A stretch of DNA of 64,000 nucleotides. Source: Alkalibacterium subtropicum. GTDB lineage: Bacteria > Bacillota > Bacilli > Lactobacillales > Carnobacteriaceae_A. The notes below the pieces were generated by a model. That model searched no databases. It had not been told where the DNA came from and saw only the letters and a list, made by a program, of their open reading frames with translations. The DNA is taken from NCBI RefSeq assembly GCF_900112455.1, contig NZ_FOLT01000001.1, forward strand, positions 124,001 to 188,000. Reading direction: 5' to 3'. The position numbers and the translations under genes were made by a program. Position 1 is the stretch's first letter. Each line of letters starts with the position of its first letter. Below, one piece after another: positions 18,116 through 26,912 of this stretch.

Positions 18116-20521
18116 GTGCAGCAGCTTGATTTTTCAAATGAAAGGGAATCAGAAGATTATATCAGTGGTGAAATAGCTGCTATATATTTTTCCAGTCCTT
18201 CTAATTACTATAAAGTAATGCTTATAAAAATCGATTCGACGAATACCGAAGTGGATGAGCCACAGACAGTGGTCACAGGGAATTTTGGTCAGATCCAGGA
18301 AGGAGACAGCTATAAATTCATTGGGAAATGGACCGATCATCCTAAATACGGACTGCAGTTTCAGTCCTCTAAGTACGTCAAAGAAAAGCCCTCTACAGAA
18401 GAAGCGATCATAACGTATCTTTCCAGTCCCCGATTTAGAGGGATCGGGAAGAAATCAGCCCAAAAGATAGTAGATACTTTAGGTCTTGACAGTATTGATA
18501 AGATCCTTGAAGATGAACGTGTTTTGGATAATGTACCTGGATTGAATGAATCAAAGAAAGAAATGATTCTTTCTGTTCTGGAAAAAGAACAGGGTATGCA
18601 GAAAGTTATTATTGCCTTAAACAATTACGGAATATCCAATAAACTGGCTTATAAGATTTATCAGCGTTTTGAAGGCGACACACTTTCGGTCATTCAATCC
18701 AATCCATATCGGCTGATCGAAGAAATCGAGGGTATCGGATTCAGCCGGGCAGATGCAGTTGCTGAGGAAATCGGTATCGTCAGCGATGCACCGGAACGGG
18801 TGAAAGCCGGGATCGTTTATACACTTGAAGAACAGACCATGAAATCCGGCGATACTTATGTAGAAGCGGAATTCCTAGTGAAAAACAGTATTGAAGTACT
18901 GGAAAAAAGTCGGCCGTTTATCATCGCCCCCGATCTGATTGCTGATAATATCATTGAACTTGTGGACTCTCAAAGCATCATCCAGGAAGAAAATGCCTTT
19001 TATCTGCCTTCTCTGTATGCTTCAGAGTGGGGCATAGCGAATGCACTAGAGCGATTAAGAATAAATGCGGAAAAAGAAACAGCCAAAGTCGCTGCTATCA
19101 ATAAAAAAATAAAAGAGTTCGAAAAACGCCGGGGCATAACCTTCGGCTCCTCTCAAAAAGAAGCCATAAAAAAAGCTTTGACCTCACCGGTATTCCTGCT
19201 GACAGGAGGGCCGGGTACAGGTAAGACAACCGTCCTTGAGGTCATCGTATCTATTTATGCTGAACTTGAAGATATCAGCCTGGATCCGGCAGACTATCCC
19301 AACGAACCTTTTCCTGTCCTGCTGGCAGCTCCGACCGGACGTGCAGCTAAACGTATGAAAGAAACGACGGGGCTGCCATCAAGCACCATTCACCGGTTAC
19401 TCGGTTTGACGGGCTCTGATGATGATCCGCTGCAGGAATCCGATCGGATGCTGAAAGGAACCTTGCTGATCATTGATGAGATGTCGATGGTCGATACTTG
19501 GTTAGCTTATCAGCTCCTGAAAGCTGTACCCGATAATATGAAAGTGATCCTGGTCGGAGATAAAGACCAGCTGCCTTCAGTTGGTCCTGGTCAGGTCCTC
19601 AGAGACTTGATCGCGAGTGAAGAAATAGAAAAAAAAGAACTCACTGAAATTTATCGTCAGAATGATGGGTCATCGATCGTCTCGCTGGCACATGAAATCA
19701 AACGAGGGGACATACCCGATGATTTCACTGCAAAGAAAAATGACCGGAATTTCTTCCCGTGCGGTACGAATCAGGTCGTTGATATCGTGTCACTATTGGT
19801 CTCAAAAGCTATCGAAAAAGGGTACACAGCTCAGGACATCCAGGTGCTGGCCCCGATATATAAAGGCAATGCAGGGATCGACCGGTTGAATAAACACCTT
19901 CAGGATCTCTTCAATCCCAAAAAAGAGAAAACAAAAGAAGTAGAATTTATGGATAAAACCTACCGGATCGGTGATAAAGTTCTACAGCTCATCAATGAAC
20001 CTGAACGAAACGTCTTTAACGGAGATATGGGGATCATCACAGGAATCCTCTCTTCTAAAGAGTCGGAAAATAATTCCGAAGAACTGGTCATCGACTTTGA
20101 CGGCAACGAAGTCAATTATCTGAGAAATGAATGGAATAAGATCACGCTCTCATACTGCTGCTCTATTCATAAGTCTCAAGGCAGTGAGTATCCGATGGTC
20201 ATTCTGCCCATCGTTTTCGGTTATGGGCGTATGCTGAAAAAAGACATCATTTATACAGCAATCACCCGCGCCAGCCAGACACTGCTTTTATGTGGCGAGC
20301 AGAATGCTTTCCTCAAAAGTGTTTCTGAGAATACAACTGAACGACTGACGTCCTTAGCCAGTCGAATCCGTTTTAATTCGAAAGAAGAAAATACAGGGTT
20401 GGAAATCAAGAGGAAAAAAGTAGAAACATCCCCCTCGAGAACTGACTATGTTCTAACGCCTTCGGCTGTTGAATCCGATGCAGTTGATCCGATGATCGGT
20501 ATGAAAGGGATTAAACCATAA
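18116..20521 (+). CDS. recD2: RecD2-type DNA helicase
   Basis: RecD2 is a 5'-3' superfamily 1B helicase found in bacteria without RecBCD and is linked to fork repair and mutation avoidance. An N-terminal OB-like region and helix-hairpin-helix repeats (PRFRGIGKKSAQKIVDTLG, LIEEIEGIGFSRADAVAEE) precede Walker A GGPGTGKTT and Walker B LLIIDEMSMVD. Helicase motif VI-like AITRASQTLLLCG is near the C terminus. Length 801 aa is typical. The start is GTG 18116, with GGAGG 7 nt upstream. Confidence 0.94.
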   Translation: MQQLDFSNERESEDYISGEIAAIYFSSPSNYYKVMLIKIDSTNTEVDEPQTVVTGNFGQIQEGDSYKFIGKWTDHPKYGLQFQSSKYVKEKPSTEEAIITYLSSPRFRGIGKKSAQKIVDTLGLDSIDKILEDERVLDNVPGLNESKKEMILSVLEKEQGMQKVIIALNNYGISNKLAYKIYQRFEGDTLSVIQSNPYRLIEEIEGIGFSRADAVAEEIGIVSDAPERVKAGIVYTLEEQTMKSGDTYVEAEFLVKNSIEVLEKSRPFIIAPDLIADNIIELVDSQSIIQEENAFYLPSLYASEWGIANALERLRINAEKETAKVAAINKKIKEFEKRRGITFGSSQKEAIKKALTSPVFLLTGGPGTGKTTVLEVIVSIYAELEDISLDPADYPNEPFPVLLAAPTGRAAKRMKETTGLPSSTIHRLLGLTGSDDDPLQESDRMLKGTLLIIDEMSMVDTWLAYQLLKAVPDNMKVILVGDKDQLPSVGPGQVLRDLIASEEIEKKELTEIYRQNDGSSIVSLAHEIKRGDIPDDFTAKKNDRNFFPCGTNQVVDIVSLLVSKAIEKGYTAQDIQVLAPIYKGNAGIDRLNKHLQDLFNPKKEKTKEVEFMDKTYRIGDKVLQLINEPERNVFNGDMGIITGILSSKESENNSEELVIDFDGNEVNYLRNEWNKITLSYCCSIHKSQGSEYPMVILPIVFGYGRMLKKDIIYTAITRASQTLLLCGEQNAFLKSVSENTTERLTSLASRIRFNSKEENTGLEIKRKKVETSPSRTDYVLTPSAVESDAVDPMIGMKGIKP

Positions 20522-20553
20522 AGAAGCGACCTCATAAAGTGAGATCGCTTCTT
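20521..20553 (+). terminator. Hairpin between recD2 and lipid kinase
   Basis: AAGAAGCGA-C-CTCA...TGAG-A-TCGCTTCTT stem between convergent genes; both T-tracts are short, so efficiency is uncertain. Confidence 0.7.
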
Positions 20554-20558
20554 GCGTT

Positions 20559-21467
20559 TTATATCCAGAAGGGGTGTTTGACTGTTCTCACAGACATGTT
20601 CTGTAAGCTCTTGTTTATAAGCTCGCCGTCACGCTGTCCATACTGGGGAGTATAGAGCATGAAACTGCAGGAAGCCACACGGTGACTATGCAGCTTGGGG
20701 TGTTTCAGGTGATTCTGTGTAGTCAAAATGGAAAACAAAATGCTGAGCAATTCCTTAAAACTCACTTTTTCAGCAATAACCAGATCTATCCGGCTATCCG
20801 TAGCCACGGCTTTTGGATGAATCGGGATGCCTCCTCCAAAGAACTTATTGTTTGTACATACGATGAGCAGTGTTTCGCCATATATATAGCTCTGTTCATC
20901 GGTCGTGAGCTTCAGTGGGAAAGCTTTCTGGGAAAAATAGGCGGATAGAACAGAGGCCAGATAGGAAAACTTGCCGATAGTTTGCTTGTTTTTAGTTTGG
21001 TCGATCTTGTTGATTACCATGCCGTCCAACCCGAATCCTATACTGTTTACTGCTACAATATCTGAATAGTCAGATGTTCCGATCAATACATCAAGCAAAG
21101 TCGGGGAGTCCGTCTTCAGTATATTACTGATCGAGGCTTCGATCGTTAAAGGCAGATCGAGTGAACGGGCAAAATCATTCCCGGAGCCTGTCGGAATATA
21201 CGCTAAGGGCAAGGGCGATTCAGCATTCAGTAATCCCTGTACGGCTTCATTCAGAGTGCCATCACCGCCGACAGCTACAATAAGTGAATCTTCATCGACC
21301 TTTGCTGATAAATGCTCAGCCAGTGCAGTGGCATGCTGAGGATACTGGGTAATATGTATGTCATACGTATTGCCGTAATGCTTCATGCACTGTCTGATCT
21401 GATGTGTGGTTTTCTTGCCTTTTCTGGAAAATTCGTTAACGATAAAAATCAAATGTTTATTATTCAC
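20559..21467 (-). CDS. Diacylglycerol/lipid kinase, DgkB-YegS family
   Basis: Soluble lipid kinase with a diacylglycerol-kinase catalytic domain. The nucleotide-binding motif is VAVGGDGTLNEAVQG near residue 65, followed by IPTGSGNDFARSLDLPL. Homologues phosphorylate diacylglycerol for recycling into phospholipid and lipoteichoic-acid metabolism. Length about 302 aa is usual. The start is a GTG (21467-21465) with GGTGAT close upstream on the minus strand. The exact lipid substrate cannot be read from sequence. It is transcribed toward recD2. Confidence 0.88.
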   Translation of the reverse strand: MNNKHLIFIVNEFSRKGKKTTHQIRQCMKHYGNTYDIHITQYPQHATALAEHLSAKVDEDSLIVAVGGDGTLNEAVQGLLNAESPLPLAYIPTGSGNDFARSLDLPLTIEASISNILKTDSPTLLDVLIGTSDYSDIVAVNSIGFGLDGMVINKIDQTKNKQTIGKFSYLASVLSAYFSQKAFPLKLTTDEQSYIYGETLLIVCTNNKFFGGGIPIHPKAVATDSRIDLVIAEKVSFKELLSILFSILTTQNHLKHPKLHSHRVASCSFMLYTPQYGQRDGELINKSLQNMSVRTVKHPFWI

Positions 21468-21561
21468 GTTATCACCGATTCTTGTTTTATAACCATAGTA
21501 TACGTGAAATCCATATAAAAGAAAGATAATCTTAGTAAATACACATAAATGGAACTTGTCC

Positions 21562-21591
21562 TTGTCATACTGACACTTAAAGTGTTAGAAT
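21562..21591 (+). promoter_or_regulatory. Promoter of yitT-like gene
   Basis: TTGTCA (21562-21567), 18 nt, TAGAAT (21586-21591). Confidence 0.55.
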
Positions 21592-21630
21592 GTTTCGAGT
21601 TGACGAATAGCTAAATAAGGAGGATATTAA

Positions 21631-22524
21631 ATGTTACGAGTAGCAAAAAAATATACATTAAGCGCGGTGGATTATGTCTATATCATCTTTGGATCATTTT
21701 TAGCGGCTGTGTCCTTTCAGGTTTTTTTATTACCCAACAATATCGTTTCAGGCGGGGTCTCAGGATTATCTATTGCCGCAAATGCTTCATTCGGATGGGA
21801 CCCGGCACTGTTTCAGTATGCACTTAATATCCCTTTACTGCTCCTGTGTTTTTTACTGCTTGGTAAAGAAGCGGGTTATAAAACGATTTTAGGCAGCTTG
21901 CTTATTCCATTCTTTCTGATGTTTATCGGAGACTGGGATCCGGTCACCCGTGAACCGCTCCTGGCGGCTCTGTTTGGTGGAGGGATCACCGGGTTAGGTC
22001 TGGGGATCGTCTTCCGGGCGAAATCTTCGACAGGCGGGACGAGTATTATTGTGCAGATCCTTTATCAATATCTGCATCTCCAGCTGGGGTTGAGCACCAT
22101 ACTAGTGGATGGTGTTGTTATCCTCATCGCTTTGTTAGTCTTTGACGTTGAGACGGTCATGTTTTCACTGATAGCCTTGTACATCGTTTCTCGAACGATC
22201 GATATGGTTCAGCTCGGATTCAACAGGAACAAAAATGTCTTCATCATCTCAGACAATCCGGATGACATCAGACAGGAGATCCTCCACACGATGGAAAGAG
22301 GAGTTACGAATCTCGGTATTCGCGGAGGTTATGGAAATACAGACAAAGATATGCTGATGGCCGTTATTCAGGAAAGAGAATTTACATTACTGAAAGAAGC
22401 GGTCCTGAAAGCTGATTCGGATGCTTTTGTCGTTGCAATGCCTGCGAGTGAAGTGTTGGGACGGGGCTTTTCAATGCACAAATATTTCCCTGCTCATGAA
22501 ACAGAGTGGACAGATGAAGCGTAA
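21631..22524 (+). CDS. YitT family membrane protein
   Basis: Membrane protein of 297 aa with five or six hydrophobic segments in the first about 200 residues (YitT_membrane) and a cytosolic DUF2179 domain at the C terminus (about 210-290). FLLPNNIVSGGVSGLSI and FRAKSSTGGTSIIVQIL are the two glycine-rich repeats of the family. Function is not established; family members have been suggested to be transporters. GGAGG lies before ATG 21631. It stands alone between a lipid kinase and alaS. Confidence 0.88.
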   Translation: MLRVAKKYTLSAVDYVYIIFGSFLAAVSFQVFLLPNNIVSGGVSGLSIAANASFGWDPALFQYALNIPLLLLCFLLLGKEAGYKTILGSLLIPFFLMFIGDWDPVTREPLLAALFGGGITGLGLGIVFRAKSSTGGTSIIVQILYQYLHLQLGLSTILVDGVVILIALLVFDVETVMFSLIALYIVSRTIDMVQLGFNRNKNVFIISDNPDDIRQEILHTMERGVTNLGIRGGYGNTDKDMLMAVIQEREFTLLKEAVLKADSDAFVVAMPASEVLGRGFSMHKYFPAHETEWTDEA

Positions 22525-22578
22525 CCAGGTCAACTGTTTTCTTAAGAAGCGCACATTTTTTCAAGTATCCGCAGTATA

Positions 22579-22607
22579 TTGACTAATCGGTCGATCTGCG
22601 CTATACT
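22579..22607 (+). promoter_or_regulatory. Promoter of alaS T-box operon
   Basis: TTGACT (22579-22584), 17 nt, TATACT (22602-22607). Confidence 0.75.
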
Positions 22608-22613
22608 TTTATC

Positions 22614-22833
22614 ATTCACAGAAGGACATGCTGGAGTGTAAACAAAGAGAGATATTCGACCGCTGAAAGAATATCACACACTTGAGTGCCACCTTCAAAT
22701 CTTTTATACGAAAGTATAACGTTACTTGGCGTTAACAAGTCTCAAGAGGTAATGGCTGACTGAATAAGTTATTACAAACAAGGTGGTACCGCGAAAACTC
22801 GTCCTTGTCTGTAGTAGTTTATTCAGTCTTTTT
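22614..22833 (+). promoter_or_regulatory. tRNA-Ala T-box riboswitch
   Basis: T-box leader of alaS. Stem I is closed by GAAGG (22621-22625) with CCTTC (22692-22696). The specifier GCC (Ala) is at 22688-22690, followed by A as in other T-boxes. The T-box AAGGTGGTACCGCG is at 22780-22793; TGGT complements the ACCA end (A73) of tRNA-Ala. The terminator arms are 22758-22767 and 22819-22828, followed by five T. Confidence 0.95.
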
Positions 22834-22868
22834 GTTTATATAGATTGTTTATAAAAGGAGAAGTGAAA

Positions 22869-25514
22869 ATGAAAGATTTATCAAGCTCAGAGTTAAGACA
22901 ACTCTTTTTAGACTTTTTCAAAGAAAAAGGACATCAAGTAGAGAAAAGTGCTTCACTGGTTCCGGTAGAAGATCCGACACTGCTCTGGATCAATTCCGGG
23001 GTCGCTACAATGAAGAAATATTTTGATGGCACAGTCCGGCCGGATAATCCGAGGATCGCCAGTTCACAAAAGAGTATTCGCACAAATGACATCGAGAATG
23101 TCGGTGTGACGGCTAGACACCACACGCTGTTTGAAATGCTGGGCAATTTCTCTATCGGCGACTACTTTAAGGAAGAAGCCATCGAGTGGGCTTGGGAATT
23201 TTTAACAGGTGAAAAGTGGCTGGCGCTTGATCCGTCGAAACTTTATATCACGGTCTATCCTCAGGATGAAGAGACCTATAGTATATGGAAGGATAAGATC
23301 GGGATAGACGAGTCTCATCTTATTCTGGAGGAAGGTAACTTCTGGGATATCGGAGAAGGACCGTGCGGACCGGATTCTGAGATATTCTATGACAGGGGAG
23401 AATCTTTCAACGATCTCCCTGCAGGACATGAAGAAAATTATCCTGGTGGGGAAAATGAACGCTGGCTGGAGATATGGAATCTGGTATTCTCTGAATTCAA
23501 CCACAAATCTGATGGGACCTACGCCCCGTTACCTAATAAAAATATTGATACCGGGATGGGACTTGAGCGTATCGTATCGGTCATCCAAAACGCACCGACA
23601 AATTTCGAAACTGATTTGTTTATGCCTATCATCAATAAAGTAGAATGGATATCAGGTCATGATTACAATGAGAATGAAAAGAATAAAATCAGTTTCAAAG
23701 TGATCGCGGATCATATCCGAACACTAGTGTTCGCCATCAGTGATGGAGCTCTGCCTTCCAATGAGGGACGGGGTTACGTGTTAAGACGACTGCTGAGAAG
23801 AAGTGTCATGCATGGAAGAAAATTGTCTATTGAAAAGCCATTCCTGACACAGCTGATCCCAGTCGTGGCAGAAATCATGCATGATCACTATCCGGAAGTC
23901 AGTGAAAATACTGAATTTATCGAAAAGGTTATTTTAAATGAAGAAGAAAGGTTCCTTGAAACACTTGCTGCGGGTCTGGACAGGGTGAAAGAAATCGTTG
24001 AAGAATTGAAAGCAGAAGGGCAGACTGTCATTTCAGGGAAAGATGTCTTTCAGTTATATGACACATACGGTTTCCCTCTGGAACTAACTGAAGAAGTAGT
24101 TGAAGAAGAAGAGATCGCGATCAATTATGAGGAATTTGAAGTGGAAATGGAAAAACAGCGGGAACGGGCTCGATCAGCTCGTCAGGCTGAAGGATCTATG
24201 GCCGTTCAATCCTCTCTTTTGAATGATGTGTCTGTGGAAAGTGATTTTATAGGTTATAGCGAAGACGAAACGTCAAGTGAACTTGTTAAGATCATTAAAG
24301 AAGATAGCTTTGTTCAGGAAGCAGAGCCGGGGGAATCAGTCAGACTTATATTCAGCGAAAGTCCATTTTATGCCGAAAAAGGCGGACAAGTGGGTGACAG
24401 CGGCTTGATCATGGATGACGAACAAACCGTGATGGCAGAGGTGACAAATGTCAAATCGGGTCCAGACGGGCAGCCGATTCACGAAGTAGAAGTCAGACAT
24501 AAGCTGAATGTCAATGATACCTACCATCTGATCATAGACAGGAAACGCAGAAGACTGATCGAACGCAATCACACTGCCACGCACCTGCTGCATCAGGCCT
24601 TAAAAGACGTTTTGGGTGAGCATGCCAATCAGGCCGGATCTTTAGTGGAAGACAGCCAACTGAGATTTGACTTTACTCATTTTGGACAAGTAACCGAAGA
24701 AGAACTGAAGCAAATGGAAGCACAGGTCAATCAGAAGATTCAGGAAAACATTAGGGTGGAAACGGTGGAAACAGATATCGATACAGCCAAAGACATGGGG
24801 GCCATGGCCTTGTTTGGTGAAAAATATGGGAAACATGTCCGAGTCGTATTGATCGATGATTATTCGAAAGAGTTATGTGGAGGAACACACGTCACATCTA
24901 CTTCAGAAATCGGATTATTCAAAATCCTGTCAGAAACGGGGATCGGTGCCGGGACACGACGTATCATTGCTCGAACAAGTGAAGGTGCATATCGCTGGAT
25001 GGAAGAACAGCTGACTATCTTAAAACAGGTTTCAAAATTGATGAAACTGCAGTCACTTCACGACTTGCCTGTTAGAGTGGAAGGTCTTCAAAAAGAAATC
25101 AAAGAAATCAGCCAGGCGAATGAATCTTTACACGCCAAGCTGGCTAATGCTCAGGCAGAAGATATCTTCACAAAGGTAGATACGGTCGGGGACCTTACTG
25201 TAATCGCAGAAGAGATCAAGGCAAAAGACATGAACCAGCTGAGACAGCTGGCAGATAAGTGGAAACAGAACAACTACTCGGATATCCTGGTCCTTGGATT
25301 GAGAAACGAGGGCAAAGTCAATCTTATCGCTTCCCTGAATGAGAAAGCAAGAGACAAGGAGCTCAAGGCCGGACATCTTATCAAAACGATCTCTCCTTAT
25401 GTCAAAGGCGGCGGCGGTGGCCGTGATGACTTTGCTCAGGCAGGCGGGAAAAATCCTGATGGTCTGCCGGAGGCGCTGAAGGCAGTTTCTGATTGGATAA
25501 AAGACAACAGCTGA
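22869..25514 (+). CDS. alaS: Alanyl-tRNA synthetase
   Basis: Class II synthetase that charges tRNA-Ala and edits Ser- and Gly-tRNA-Ala. Class II motif 2 lies in ARHHTLFEMLGNFSIGDYF. The editing-domain zinc ligands are in NHTATHLLHQAL and CGGTHVTS. The C-terminal C-Ala domain has VKGGGGGRDDFAQAGGKNP. Length about 881 aa is normal. ATG 22869 has AAAGGAGAAG upstream; an ATG at 22845 lies before that site. Expression is governed by the T-box leader. Confidence 0.98.
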   Translation: MKDLSSSELRQLFLDFFKEKGHQVEKSASLVPVEDPTLLWINSGVATMKKYFDGTVRPDNPRIASSQKSIRTNDIENVGVTARHHTLFEMLGNFSIGDYFKEEAIEWAWEFLTGEKWLALDPSKLYITVYPQDEETYSIWKDKIGIDESHLILEEGNFWDIGEGPCGPDSEIFYDRGESFNDLPAGHEENYPGGENERWLEIWNLVFSEFNHKSDGTYAPLPNKNIDTGMGLERIVSVIQNAPTNFETDLFMPIINKVEWISGHDYNENEKNKISFKVIADHIRTLVFAISDGALPSNEGRGYVLRRLLRRSVMHGRKLSIEKPFLTQLIPVVAEIMHDHYPEVSENTEFIEKVILNEEERFLETLAAGLDRVKEIVEELKAEGQTVISGKDVFQLYDTYGFPLELTEEVVEEEEIAINYEEFEVEMEKQRERARSARQAEGSMAVQSSLLNDVSVESDFIGYSEDETSSELVKIIKEDSFVQEAEPGESVRLIFSESPFYAEKGGQVGDSGLIMDDEQTVMAEVTNVKSGPDGQPIHEVEVRHKLNVNDTYHLIIDRKRRRLIERNHTATHLLHQALKDVLGEHANQAGSLVEDSQLRFDFTHFGQVTEEELKQMEAQVNQKIQENIRVETVETDIDTAKDMGAMALFGEKYGKHVRVVLIDDYSKELCGGTHVTSTSEIGLFKILSETGIGAGTRRIIARTSEGAYRWMEEQLTILKQVSKLMKLQSLHDLPVRVEGLQKEIKEISQANESLHAKLANAQAEDIFTKVDTVGDLTVIAEEIKAKDMNQLRQLADKWKQNNYSDILVLGLRNEGKVNLIASLNEKARDKELKAGHLIKTISPYVKGGGGGRDDFAQAGGKNPDGLPEALKAVSDWIKDNS

Positions 25515-25570
25515 TCTGCCTGGTTTATGAATAAGTATATTCATATTTTAGTCCAGCCTCATAGAATGCA

Positions 25571-25599
25571 TTGTACTTTGATTTGATTTCTAGTAAAAT
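25571..25599 (+). promoter_or_regulatory. Promoter of ireB-ruvX-yrzB
   Basis: TTGTAC (25571-25576), 17 nt, TAAAAT (25594-25599). Confidence 0.6.
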
Positions 25600-25620
25600 G
25601 AACATACTAGAAACTTTCAG

Positions 25621-25650
25621 AAAGAATATGATTGACAAATCATATTCTTT
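25621..25650 (+). repeat. Inverted repeat in ireB leader
   Basis: Perfect 13-bp AT-rich inverted repeat (25621-25633 with 25638-25650, loop GACA), about 15 nt before the ribosome binding site of ireB. It has no T-run, so it is more likely an mRNA 5' stabiliser or operator than a terminator. Confidence 0.7.
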
Positions 25651-25675
25651 AATGAAAAGACGGAGGGAACATTAG

Positions 25676-25933
25676 ATGACTTCAAATGATCATACTGTTC
25701 GATTTAGTGTAGACAATGTAGATGAACACAGTGTTGAAGAAACATTGAAACTGGTATATACAGCATTGGAAGAAAAAGGATATAACCCGATCAATCAGAT
25801 CGTCGGCTATCTGTTGTCCGGAGATCCGGCTTATATACCTCGTCATAAGGATGCCAGAAACCTGATCAAGCGGCATGAGAGAGACGAAGTCCTGGAAGAA
25901 CTCGTTACACGCTATATAGAGACTAAAAAATAA
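25676..25933 (+). CDS. ireB: IreB family regulatory phosphoprotein (UPF0297)
   Basis: Small protein of 85 aa in the UPF0297/IreB family. In Enterococcus faecalis IreB is phosphorylated by the PASTA kinase IreK and lowers cephalosporin resistance. The conserved [20 protein letters not shown] and [13 protein letters not shown] segments are present. The conserved ireB-ruvX-DUF1292 gene order supports the call. GGAGGGAA precedes ATG 25676. Confidence 0.93.
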   Translation: MTSNDHTVRFSVDNVDEHSVEETLKLVYTALEEKGYNPINQIVGYLLSGDPAYIPRHKDARNLIKRHERDEVLEELVTRYIETKK

Positions 25934-25934
25934 C

Positions 25935-26360
25935 ATGCGGATAATGGGATTGGATGTCGGATCGAAAACGGTCGGGGTGGCTGTCAGTGATTATTTCGGC
26001 TGGACAGCACAAGGTATCGAAACGATAAAAATAAATGAATCCAAAGAAGAATTTGGACTTGACCGTCTAAAAGAACTCATCGATGAGTATGAAATAGAGT
26101 CTTTCGTTGTCGGACTACCCAAGAATATGGATGGTTCGATTGGCGAGCGTGCTGAGATCTCTATGGAATATGGAGATAAGATCAAAGAACGTTTCGGATT
26201 ACCGGTAACGTATGTCGATGAACGTCTGACTACGATGCAGGCAACGAGAATGCTGATAGAAGAAGGGAATACTTCCCGTAAAAAACGAAAAAAAGTAATC
26301 GATAAACTTGCGGCTGTAATGATCTTACAAAATTATTTAGATCAGCAGTCAAAAAGCTGA
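25935..26360 (+). CDS. ruvX: Putative Holliday junction resolvase RuvX/YqgF
   Basis: YqgF has an RNase H fold. [16 protein letters not shown] holds the first catalytic Asp, [16 protein letters not shown] follows, and [12 protein letters not shown] has the second acidic site. It is annotated as a Holliday junction resolvase, and in some bacteria it acts in pre-16S rRNA maturation; the sequence cannot decide. Length 141 aa is standard. It starts 1 bp after ireB without a clear ribosome binding site, so translation probably depends on coupling. Confidence 0.92.
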   Translation: MRIMGLDVGSKTVGVAVSDYFGWTAQGIETIKINESKEEFGLDRLKELIDEYEIESFVVGLPKNMDGSIGERAEISMEYGDKIKERFGLPVTYVDERLTTMQATRMLIEEGNTSRKKRKKVIDKLAAVMILQNYLDQQSKS

Positions 26361-26374
26361 AGGAGGAAACTGTT

Positions 26375-26677
26375 ATGTCAAATGACCACAACCACGACCA
26401 TGATCACGATCATGAACATATAACGATTATAGATGAAGAGGGCAATGAAGAATTATACGAGATCCTTTTCACTTTTGAATCAGAAGACTTCGATAAATCT
26501 TATGTCCTGGTCTACCCGGCTGGAACAAGTGAAGGGGATGAAGTCGAACTGTCTGCATTTTCATATAAAGAATCAGAAGGCGGACTTGAAGGAACATTAA
26601 GTTCGATCGATTCAGATGAAGAATGGGAAATGATCGAAGAAGTGTTGAATACATTCATCAGCGAAGAAGAAGATTAA
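26375..26677 (+). CDS. DUF1292 protein (YrzB family), His-rich N terminus
   Basis: A 100-aa acidic protein of the DUF1292/YrzB family, always found after ruvX in Firmicutes. The core EELYEILFTFESEDFDKSYV is typical. Residues 4-15 are an alternating H/D/N run with six histidines (NDHNHDHDHDHEH), which could bind metal ions but might only be a solvent-exposed tag. Function is unknown. GGAGG precedes ATG 26375, 14 bp after ruvX. Confidence 0.88.
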   Translation: MSNDHNHDHDHDHEHITIIDEEGNEELYEILFTFESEDFDKSYVLVYPAGTSEGDEVELSAFSYKESEGGLEGTLSSIDSDEEWEMIEEVLNTFISEEED

Positions 26678-26697
26678 GGAAACAAAGTGAATAAAAG

Positions 26698-26771
26698 GAC
26701 GGATATCTACAGTGAGTCGCTTTCATCAGGCAGCATACATGAAAGCCTCACGGTTATCCGTCTTTTTTTTG
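26698..26771 (+). terminator. Long branched terminator after yrzB
   Basis: GACGGATA (26698-26705) pairs with TATCCGTC (26755-26762), then a run of T. Inside are TGAG with CTCA and GCTTTCAT with ATGAAAGC, which make an elongated hairpin of about 65 nt. Confidence 0.88.
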
Positions 26772-26912
26772 GGGCCAGACATATAAGGTTATCTCATATA
26801 TGTAATCGATAAGAGTGAAATTTAAATGAAGCGTAGAATTATCTTTTCTATGCTCAGGATATTGTGTATAATGATTAAGATAACTATCTTAATAAAAAAG
26901 GATGGACAGTTC

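Noticed and set aside
26826-26912. Upstream in-frame ATG for mltG
   Set aside because: The interval contains a TATAAT promoter element and precedes the ribosome site used by ATG 26913.
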